From Acidobacteriaceae bacterium (lineage in GTDB: Bacteria; Acidobacteriota; Terriglobia; Terriglobales; Acidobacteriaceae), in NCBI GenBank assembly GCA_003154055.1, contig PMCH01000171.1, forward strand, positions 34,082-41,103: 7,022 nt of DNA, in the 5' to 3' direction. Of the stretch, positions 1-5,535 are shown piece by piece. Under the pieces are notes generated by a model. It did no database searches. It saw only the letters and a list, made by a program, of their open reading frames with translations, and was not told where the DNA came from. Both the position numbers and the translations under genes were made by a program. The first letter of the stretch is position 1, and each line of letters starts with the position of its first letter.

Positions 1-65
1 CTTCCCTAGACTACCTGCGCCGGTGCAAATGCAGCAAGACGAACCGGCCGCCCGCCGCGTAAGTT

Positions 66-71
66 TATAAT
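66..71 (+). promoter_or_regulatory. Candidate -10 element (TATAAT) for the SDR gene
   Basis: A perfect TATAAT hexamer sits 9 nt upstream of the ATG at 81. No TTGACA-like hexamer is seen at 16-18 nt spacing; the bases there are GC-rich (accggc). There is also no purine-rich Shine-Dalgarno between the box and the ATG. If the box is used, transcription would start at about 77-80, giving a leaderless or nearly leaderless mRNA. The match and spacing are seen directly; promoter function is inferred. Confidence 0.5.
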
Positions 72-80
72 CGCCCACTT

Positions 81-869
81 ATGGATACTGGACTCAAGAA
101 TCGTGTTGCCATCGTGGCCGCCTCCAGCCAAGGAATCGGGCGTGCCACCGCGGAAGCCTTTGCCGCCGAGGGTTGCCGGGTCGCCATGTGCGCCCGCAAT
201 AAGGAATCTCTGCACGCCGCCGCGGAGAAGATTCGCGCCGAATACAAGACCGATGTTCTTGCTGAGCCGTTCGATGTAACCGACGCGAACGCCGTCCGCG
301 ACTTCGTCAGCGCCGTTGTGAAGAAATTCGGCAGTGCCGATATCTGCGTGACCAATGCCGGCGGCCCTCCCGCCAAGGGCTTCCTGGCCACCACCATCGA
401 GGAGTGGAAGCGTGCCGTGGACCTGAATTTCATGAGCACCGTGTATTTCGCCCACCAGGTCATCCCGCATATGCAAAAGAAGAAGTGGGGAAGGATCATC
501 ACCCTGACATCCATCACCACAAAACAGCCGGTTGTTGATCTGGTTTATTCCAACGCGGTGCGCGCGGCTGTGGTCGGGCTGGTCAAGAGTCTGGCCAACG
601 AGTTCGGCAAGGATGGCATTCTGGTCAACAACGTTGGTCCCGGCTACACCGCCACCGACCGCTTGAAAGAGCTGGCCAAGGCGCGCTCCACTGCCCTGGG
701 GAAGCCCGAAAACGAAGTGTTCGAGGGCTGGGCCGCGGACGCCCCGTTGAAGCGCCTGGGCGAGCCGCGGGAGGTCGCCGACGCCATCGTGTGGCTCGCC
801 TCCGAGCGCGCCTCTTACATCACCGGACAGACCATCCTGGTCGATGGCGGGCTCTACAAGGGCTTGTAG
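81..869 (+). CDS. SDR-family NAD(P)-dependent oxidoreductase with atypical active site
   Basis: A 262-residue protein, the usual length of a classical short-chain dehydrogenase/reductase (cytosolic Rossmann-fold, NAD(P)-dependent oxidation or reduction of an alcohol/carbonyl). The cofactor loop is ASSQGIG at residues 14-20, with Ala replacing the usual first Thr. D65-V66 in the FDVTD segment is the typical adenine-contacting position. The NAG motif is N92-A93-G94, the structural Asn is N116, and the catalytic Ser is S144 in TLTSIT. After this the protein departs from family rules. The expected YxxxK reads Y156-S-N-A-V160, and lining up the downstream G-L-V-K helix puts S157 and R161 at the Tyr and Lys positions. 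The PG turn (187-188) and the C-terminal ITGQTILVDGG (247-257) are normal. The start at 81 gives the canonical short N-terminus before the first beta strand. Resemblance to 3-oxoacyl-ACP reductase-type SDRs is structural only; the substrate cannot be told. Family assignment is firm, activity uncertain. Confidence 0.95.
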   Translation: MDTGLKNRVAIVAASSQGIGRATAEAFAAEGCRVAMCARNKESLHAAAEKIRAEYKTDVLAEPFDVTDANAVRDFVSAVVKKFGSADICVTNAGGPPAKGFLATTIEEWKRAVDLNFMSTVYFAHQVIPHMQKKKWGRIITLTSITTKQPVVDLVYSNAVRAAVVGLVKSLANEFGKDGILVNNVGPGYTATDRLKELAKARSTALGKPENEVFEGWAADAPLKRLGEPREVADAIVWLASERASYITGQTILVDGGLYKGL

Positions 870-876
870 GCCGCCG

Positions 877-890
877 CAAAAACGTTTTTG
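877..890. repeat. 14-bp perfect palindrome after the SDR stop codon
   Basis: CAAAAACGTTTTTG is exactly self-complementary and begins 8 nt after the SDR stop. It is preceded by GC-rich sequence (ggccgccg) and includes a run of five T. It could act as a weak bidirectional termination or processing site. However, it lacks a GC stem with a loop, so it is not a textbook intrinsic terminator, and chance is possible. Confidence 0.4.
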
Positions 891-977
891 TATGGGACCC
901 TTGTCTCGGTGCCCGAACCGGCTTTCTGGCGGTGCTTTCTCCCGCGTCCGGCACGCCCCGCGTATCCATTTCGTCTC

Positions 978-1006
978 TTGCAACATCTGTTGTTTTCCAG
1001 TAAGCT
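978..1006 (+). promoter_or_regulatory. Weak sigma70-like promoter candidate for the receptor operon
   Basis: TTGCAA (978-983) and TAAGCT (1001-1006) are separated by exactly 17 nt. The -35 matches consensus at 4 of 6 positions and the -10 at 3 of 6. Only the ideal spacing and the position ahead of a large gene recommend it. Predicted transcription start is about 1013. Confidence 0.25.
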
Positions 1007-1149
1007 TCCGCCCATTCTGAACACAAAACTGGGAACTTTTCCGCCCGCGCGGACCCAGGGACAGCTGCATGCAGAACATTGTGACCGAGAGCAGAGATCT
1101 ACCGGTTAGGCGCCGTGAGTGTATCCCGGCCGAGCGATGTCGCTGTTCG

Positions 1150-1186
1150 CGCTGAGATCATCTCCGACCAAGACAATTTCTCAGCG
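1150..1186 (+). promoter_or_regulatory. Stem-loop candidate in the receptor 5' leader
   Basis: CGCTGAGA (1150-1157) and TCTCAGCG (1179-1186) are perfect inverse complements separated by 21 nt. The stem ends 8 nt before the Shine-Dalgarno at 1195. In RNA it could form an 8-bp stem that brings structure close to the ribosome site. The complementarity is seen; a regulatory role is inferred. Confidence 0.35.
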
Positions 1187-1194
1187 GTTCTTCC

Positions 1195-1201
1195 AAGGAG
1201 G
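1195..1201 (+). promoter_or_regulatory. Strong ribosome binding site fixing the receptor start
   Basis: AAGGAGG lies 6 nt upstream of the ATG at 1208, a near-ideal Shine-Dalgarno and spacing. It decides the start over the in-frame GTG at 1115. It is the only strong Shine-Dalgarno in the window. Confidence 0.85.
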
Positions 1202-1207
1202 CCGTGT

Positions 1208-4200
1208 ATGTCGAGTTTGAAATCATTGGCAGTCTTCACCGTGGGGGTTCTCCTGCTGGCCGGTCTGGCCGCAGCTCAAGGCGGCGCTACCGGTGCCATC
1301 AGTGGCACGGTGCAGGACGTCTCCGGTGCTGTCGTCGCCGGTGCGCAAGTCCAGATCATCAACCAGGACACGGGCTCAGTCGCGCGCACCATGAAAACCG
1401 ACGCCAATGGCGCGTTCGTTGCCCCCCTGCTTCCCGTCGCCACCTATACGGTGAAGATTACGGGCGCGAGTCTGGGGGAAGCTAACCTCAAAGACATCGT
1501 CGTCCGCATCACCGAGACCACGCGCCTGACCGCCAAACTCGCCCCGCTGAAAGTTCTGGAGAAAGTGGAAGTCCAGGCCACGGTGCAGAGCGTCGAGACC
1601 ACGACCGCGACCACGGGTCAGGCCATCGAAGAGCGCACTATCCGCGAGCTGCCCCTGTCGACCCAGAACTTCCAGCAGTTGCTGACCCTTTCCAGCGGCG
1701 CGCAGAGCGAGTTGAACGCCTCCGCCCAGCTCGGACGTGGCAACGCGCGCGTGATCGTGAACGGCCAGCGCGAAGACAACAACAACTACCTGATCGAGGG
1801 CATCAGCGCGACTGACTACAACGTCTCGCAATCCACCAACGTTCCGCTGCCCAATCCGGATGTCATCCAGGAGTTCAAAGTTCAAACCTCGCTCTACGAC
1901 GCCAGCCAGGGCCGCAACAGCGGTGGCAACGTCAATGCCATTCTGAAATCTGGGACCAGCCACTTCCATGGCGACCTGTACGAATTCTTCCGCAACGACG
2001 TTTTCAATGCCAACGAGTTCTTCCTGAACCGCGCCGCCCAGAAACGTCCGTCGGTGAAGCAGAACATTTTTGGAGCCAGCCTGGGTGGCCCCATCGGTCC
2101 GGGTGCAAAACTCGGCTACTTCTTCTTGAACTATCAGGGAACGCGCCAGCGCAGCGGGCTTTCGCCGGGCACGTCCATCAGCAACTCCGGATTCCCCATC
2201 CTGCCTGCCGACCGTTCCGCGGAAAATCTGGCCGCACTCTTTAGCACGCCTGCGTTCGGGGAGTGCCCCGCCGTGCCCATTGCGATTGACCCCGTCGTTG
2301 TCAAACTGCTGAACTTTAAGAGCAATCAGTTCGGTGGCGACGCCAACGGCTACCTGATCCCTTCCTTGCCCGGAACGCCCGGCGTCCAGGTGAACGACGA
2401 CTGCAGTGTCAGCGTGAATACGGCTCCCTTTATCATCAGCAAGCCTGGCAAGTTCACCGACGATCAGTTCACGACCAGTTGGGACAAGGAATTTCATGGT
2501 GGCAACGACAAGATATCCGCGCGCTTTTTCTTTTCCAACGCGGAATCGGTTCTCCCCTTTGGCGCCGGCGGGCTGCAGGCATCCCTGGGTGGAACGCTGG
2601 CCAGCAGTATCAGCGCGACCGACCTGAACTTCCCTTATGACCTTCCCGTCAATGATCGTTTTCTCAGCCTTGCCGAGACTCACCTGTTCTCACCCGCGTT
2701 GGTGAATGATTTCCGGTTCGGCTACGTGCGGATCAACAACAGCCTGCTCAACACTCCGCCGACCGGGAGTGACGGCCCACTCACCGCCGATGCACTCGGC
2801 ATTGACCGTCCCACCAACAACCTGACTGATTCCATCTACAAGTTCACGCTCACCAGCTTTCAGATCGGGCCCACGCCTCCCGCCGATCAGCATCAGGTAC
2901 AGGACAATTTCAACTTTGTCGATACCGTGAGCTGGGTGAAGGGTAAGCACACGTTCCGGCTCGGTGGTGAGTACGTTCGCGTCCACCTCGACAAACTTTT
3001 CCCGCAGGTATTCAACGGCCAGCTCTTCTTCGGCGGCGGCGGCGGCCTCACCGACTTTCAAAACTTCCTGCAAGGCGCTCCCGGTGGCAGCTTCGGCGGG
3101 GGCGGCGTCTTCAACCACCAATACCGCAACAACAACCACTCGTTCTTTGCCCAGGATGACTGGCGAGTCAGACCGGATTTCACCTTGAATCTGGGCTTGC
3201 GCACCGAAGTGTTGGGCGCCTTCTACGACAACCTGTGCCACATCGGCAATTTCGATCCGGCCGCGGGCAACAATGGTCAGTATCCATTTGTCTATGGACG
3301 TTGCGCGAACAAGCTCGGCGTCGACGGGCTCTCGGGCTCCGGCAACAACACCACCTACAAGAACAACTACTCTACCGGCCTTGGCCCGCGCATCGGCTTT
3401 GCGTGGGATGTGCTGGGACATCACAACACCACCATCCGCGGTGGTTATGGCATCTACTTCGTCCGTGAAGATGTGGGCACGGTGGATCAGCTTTCCTTCC
3501 AGGCCCCCTACCTGCCGATTGCAGGAGCTCCCGGAAATCCCGGCTGCTTGGCCACCTTCTTTTCCGCGGACGCACCACCGGAGTGCGATCAGATCCCGGG
3601 ACAAGGCAATCTGAACGCTCTTCCCAAAGCCGGAGATCTCTCGGCCGGTTTCGTCCCGTGCCTCGGGTCATTCAAGGGTTTCTCGGGACTTACCACTGAC
3701 GCGGCGACCTTTGGTTGCGCGGACGGCAGTCCCGGCTTGATTGCTTCTCAAAATCTCTTCGTGCTCGCCGTCCCCCGTCATTTTGTCGTTCCCAATACGC
3801 AACAGTGGAACTTCACTATGCAGCGCGACCTCGGCAGGCAGTGGATTATGGAACTCGGCTATGTGGGGAGCCATGCCGTCCATCTCCGCGAGACAAGCAC
3901 GAACATTCAGGCCAAGCTTGCCACCCCGACAAGTCCAATTACGTTGACCGCGGACGACGGAACCCAGTACACGATCTTCGATAGCACGGCGTCCAATGGC
4001 GCCGCCCGCTCTAATCTGAACGGTGTCAACGGATATGGCGGGTATCAGGTCTTCGCGAACGACGCCTATTCTCACTACCATTCTTTCCAGGCGACGCTTT
4101 CCCGTCGTTGGAGCGCGGGATATTTCCAGAGTGCCTACACCTTCTCCAAGGCAACCGACGCTACCTCCAGTGGCAACACCGCGCTGAACACCGCCTTTAA

Positions 4201-4831
4201 CGATGAGAGCAACATCTCGAATTCCTATGGCCTTTCCGACTTCGACCGCACTCACCGGCTCACCGTCAGCTACCGCTACGACCTTCCTTTTTATCGCGCC
4301 GCTCGCGGGGCGAAGGGCGCTCTGCTGGGCGATTGGGCGGTCAGTGGCATCACCATCTTCCAGTCGGGCACCCCGTTCTCGGTGACAGACTCTGCCGCCG
4401 GCTCAGCCTATCTGGCAACCTTCCTCTCCTTTGCTGTTCTAGGCGCGGACCTGGCCCCCGGCGGCTCGATCGCCGCGGGAAAAACTTCCGGGGATATTCA
4501 CCACCGGCTGGACAACTACATAAACCTCAGCAACTTCGTACCCGCTCCTCCGGCCTACGACGGCGCAAGCGTGACCGCTTTCGGTACATTGCGCCGCAAT
4601 ATCTACCGTGGCCCCTTCCAGCAGAACTGGGACTTCTCTCTGATCAAGAATTTCCGGATCACGGAAAACCAATCGCTCCGCTTCACCGCGGATTTTTTCA
4701 ACATCTGGAACCATGCGAATTTCGCCAGCCCCGCTTCGAACGACGTCGAGAATCCCGGTCCGTTCGGGAAGATCCAGAGCACGGTCGGCACCCCGCGCCT
4801 CATCCAGTTCCAGTTGAGGTATGCGTTCTAG
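1208..4831 (+). CDS. TonB-dependent receptor, Oar-like, with N-terminal carboxypeptidase-regulatory-like domain
   Basis: A 1207-residue outer-membrane protein. Residues 1-23 form a signal peptide: K5, a hydrophobic core, then AAA before Q24. Residues about 28-113 are a carboxypeptidase-regulatory-like beta-sandwich (GAISGTVQDVSGAVVAGAQV at the start, TDANGAF at 64-70, TYTVKI at 79-84). EKVEVQA (118-124) is at the place expected for a TonB-box-like strand. The plug follows, with RVIVNGQREDNNNYLIEGI at 181-199 and IQEFKV at 220-225. The rest is barrel, with the usual Oar-type signatures NTQQWNF (863-869), FDRTHRL (from 1012), GDWAVSG (from 1041) and a C-terminal strand ending in aromatic Phe (LRYAF). 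The family takes up large ligands (oligosaccharides, peptides, siderophores) using TonB energy; the substrate here is unknown. Four pairs of cysteines (353/399, 677/699, 780/793, 818/837) and Gly-rich segments lie in poorly conserved, probably surface-loop stretches. The start was chosen from the AAGGAGG and the signal peptide. The stop overlaps the next gene by one base. Confidence 0.95.
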   Translation: MSSLKSLAVFTVGVLLLAGLAAAQGGATGAISGTVQDVSGAVVAGAQVQIINQDTGSVARTMKTDANGAFVAPLLPVATYTVKITGASLGEANLKDIVVRITETTRLTAKLAPLKVLEKVEVQATVQSVETTTATTGQAIEERTIRELPLSTQNFQQLLTLSSGAQSELNASAQLGRGNARVIVNGQREDNNNYLIEGISATDYNVSQSTNVPLPNPDVIQEFKVQTSLYDASQGRNSGGNVNAILKSGTSHFHGDLYEFFRNDVFNANEFFLNRAAQKRPSVKQNIFGASLGGPIGPGAKLGYFFLNYQGTRQRSGLSPGTSISNSGFPILPADRSAENLAALFSTPAFGECPAVPIAIDPVVVKLLNFKSNQFGGDANGYLIPSLPGTPGVQVNDDCSVSVNTAPFIISKPGKFTDDQFTTSWDKEFHGGNDKISARFFFSNAESVLPFGAGGLQASLGGTLASSISATDLNFPYDLPVNDRFLSLAETHLFSPALVNDFRFGYVRINNSLLNTPPTGSDGPLTADALGIDRPTNNLTDSIYKFTLTSFQIGPTPPADQHQVQDNFNFVDTVSWVKGKHTFRLGGEYVRVHLDKLFPQVFNGQLFFGGGGGLTDFQNFLQGAPGGSFGGGGVFNHQYRNNNHSFFAQDDWRVRPDFTLNLGLRTEVLGAFYDNLCHIGNFDPAAGNNGQYPFVYGRCANKLGVDGLSGSGNNTTYKNNYSTGLGPRIGFAWDVLGHHNTTIRGGYGIYFVREDVGTVDQLSFQAPYLPIAGAPGNPGCLATFFSADAPPECDQIPGQGNLNALPKAGDLSAGFVPCLGSFKGFSGLTTDAATFGCADGSPGLIASQNLFVLAVPRHFVVPNTQQWNFTMQRDLGRQWIMELGYVGSHAVHLRETSTNIQAKLATPTSPITLTADDGTQYTIFDSTASNGAARSNLNGVNGYGGYQVFANDAYSHYHSFQATLSRRWSAGYFQSAYTFSKATDATSSGNTALNTAFNDESNISNSYGLSDFDRTHRLTVSYRYDLPFYRAARGAKGALLGDWAVSGITIFQSGTPFSVTDSAAGSAYLATFLSFAVLGADLAPGGSIAAGKTSGDIHHRLDNYINLSNFVPAPPAYDGASVTAFGTLRRNIYRGPFQQNWDFSLIKNFRITENQSLRFTADFFNIWNHANFASPASNDVENPGPFGKIQSTVGTPRLIQFQLRYAF

Positions 4832-5379
4832 TGAGTCGAGCGAATCCAACAACCCGGATCCCGCTGCTTGAGCGGGACCAAGTCGCACCGGAAATCGCCA
4901 GCGTGTACGACGCCCTGCAGAAGACCCGGGGCGTCGTGCCCAACATGTTCAAGACGCTGGCGCACACTCCTGCCCTCGCCCTGGCCACCGCCGGATACCT
5001 GAAGGCGCTGCTCGGGGACGGCGCGCTGCCGGGCTTCTACAAAGAACTGATTGCCATGCGGCTGTCGGTGTTGCTGACGAGCGAGTATGCCGTCAAGGCC
5101 CACGCGCTTTCAGCCAAACAGAAAGGCGCAACCGAGGCGCAGATTGCGGCGGCTCGCGGTGATTACCAGAGCGGGCCGTTTACGGAAGCTGAGAAGCTGG
5201 GCTTCGACGCTGCCGAACGCCTGCACCGCTCCGCTGCCGAGATCACGGACGAATTCTTCGCGTCGCTGAAACAGCACTTCAGCGATCCGCAAATTATCGA
5301 ATTGGTGGCCACGGCAGCGGCCTTCGAACTGTTCCCCCGTTTTGTGGACGCGCTGCGCATCCCCACCACGCCGAGCTGA
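4831..5379 (+). CDS. Carboxymuconolactone decarboxylase/AhpD-like family protein lacking the CxxC motif
   Basis: A 182-residue, all-helical, probably cytosolic protein (no signal peptide). The fold follows the CMD/AhpD family: VVPNMFKTLAHTPALA near residues 35-50, a central helix FYKELIAMRLSVLLTSEYAVKAH split across 69-91, G99 followed by a TEAQI helix, and a C-terminal segment of the type FTEAEKLGFDAAERL then PQIIELVATAAAFELFPRF. In AhpD-like peroxidases the central helix carries CxxC plus His. Here those positions read S84-E-Y-A87 with H91 kept, and the whole protein has no cysteine. It therefore cannot use the thiol peroxidase mechanism. The S-E-Y...H pattern resembles the non-peroxidase CMD branch, whose members are lactone decarboxylases or of unknown role. 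The GTG start at 4831 overlaps the receptor TAG by one base, with GAGGT (4816-4820) 10 nt upstream as a possible ribosome site. The frame is open much further upstream inside the receptor gene, but the fold starts at about residue 9. Family firm, function unknown. Confidence 0.88.
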   Translation: MSRANPTTRIPLLERDQVAPEIASVYDALQKTRGVVPNMFKTLAHTPALALATAGYLKALLGDGALPGFYKELIAMRLSVLLTSEYAVKAHALSAKQKGATEAQIAAARGDYQSGPFTEAEKLGFDAAERLHRSAAEITDEFFASLKQHFSDPQIIELVATAAAFELFPRFVDALRIPTTPS

Positions 5380-5396
5380 TAAGCGCCGCGGTGTTT

Positions 5397-5454
5397 CCCC
5401 CGTGCCCTCCGTGGTTAACGGTTTTACTTTGCTCGACCACAGAGGTCACAGAGT
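5397..5454. repeat. Imperfect long inverted repeat in the intergenic region (CCACRGAGG-type)
   Basis: Two 19-nt arms, 5397-5415 and 5436-5454, are inverse complements at 14 of 19 positions and flank a 20-nt AT-richer loop. The core ACCAC-GAGG is nearly exact. The right arm also contains a 9-nt tandem period (CACAGAGGT then CACAGAGTT). Short purine-rich CCACRGAGGNCACRGAG units of this look are, from memory, common dispersed intergenic repeats in Acidobacteria and some other phyla. The structure is directly visible; membership of a dispersed family is recalled, not tested. It begins 18 nt after the CMD stop and may also help end that transcript. Confidence 0.55.
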
Positions 5455-5492
5455 TTCACAAGGCAAAGCGCATTTCTGCATCAGCAACACGT

Positions 5493-5509
5493 CGGCGGTT
5501 TGCCCGCCG
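5493..5509 (+). repeat. GC-rich hairpin ahead of the aminotransferase gene
   Basis: CGGCGG (5493-5498) pairs perfectly with CCGCCG (5504-5509) across a TTTGC loop. No T-run follows, so it is not a standard terminator. It sits immediately upstream of the -10-like TAAACT at 5518, where it overlaps the likely promoter. It could be an operator or chance in GC-rich DNA. Confidence 0.3.
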
Positions 5510-5517
5510 CGGTTGTG

Positions 5518-5523
5518 TAAACT
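5518..5523 (+). promoter_or_regulatory. Candidate -10 element (TAAACT) for the aminotransferase gene
   Basis: TAAACT, preceded directly by TGTG, lies 12 nt upstream of the ATG at 5536 and matches TATAAT at 4 of 6 positions. No -35 is evident. The implied leader is only a few nucleotides. The alternative is that AGGG (5524-5527), 8 nt before the ATG, acts as a weak Shine-Dalgarno on a transcript that starts further upstream. Confidence 0.3.
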
Positions 5524-5535
5524 AGGGTTCGATCC

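Larger units (their letters stand above)
870..1207 (+). other. 338-nt gap: SDR 3' region and leader of the receptor gene
   Basis: No convincing gene is seen here. Open frames exist on both strands but lack recognisable domains. The gap holds, in order, an A5-CG-T5 palindrome just after the SDR stop, a weak TTGCAA/TAAGCT promoter-like pair at 978-1006, an 8-bp inverted repeat at 1150-1186 and a strong Shine-Dalgarno at 1195. If the promoter candidate is real, the receptor mRNA has a leader of roughly 195 nt. The receptor frame is open upstream to a GTG at 1115, but that extension would put about 31 polar residues in front of a normal signal peptide, so it is treated as non-coding. Confidence 0.6.

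Noticed and set aside
1..70. Possible C-terminal tail of an upstream gene
   Set aside because: All three + frames end early (TAG 7-9, TAA 60-62, TAA 68-70), and two are open from the window edge. The short tails have no recognisable motif, so none can be chosen.
1006..1046. Direct repeat TTCCGCCC at 1006-1013 and 1039-1046
   Set aside because: Only 8 nt in pyrimidine/GC-rich DNA, with a 33-nt offset that does not suggest an iteron or operator by itself.
6..1079. A 357-codon minus-strand frame opposite the SDR gene
   Set aside because: The + strand frame has clear SDR motifs in order. The minus-strand product shows none and spans the intergenic gap, as antisense frames in GC-rich DNA often do.
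888..1109. A 73-codon frame with a TTG start in the gap after the SDR gene
   Set aside because: No Shine-Dalgarno, no domain, Pro/Arg-rich composition, and it overlaps the likely promoter and leader of the receptor.
1115..1207. In-frame GTG at 1115 as an upstream start of the receptor
   Set aside because: It would add 31 polar residues before a typical signal peptide. The ATG at 1208 has an ideal AAGGAGG and begins directly with the signal sequence.
3031..3046. GGC tandem run as a microsatellite
   Set aside because: Only five units, encoding a Gly run in a receptor loop. This is common in GC-rich genes and shows no sign of phase variation.
1376..3604. Long open frames on the minus strand opposite the receptor (about 435 and 304 codons)
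   Set aside because: Their translations are low-complexity, Val/Gly/Arg/Ala-rich with no recognisable domain. They are explained by GC-rich third positions of the receptor gene on the other strand.
4333..4830. Extension of the CMD frame upstream into the receptor gene
   Set aside because: The extra translation is Arg/Pro-rich out-of-frame sequence of the receptor. Family similarity begins only after the GTG at 4831.
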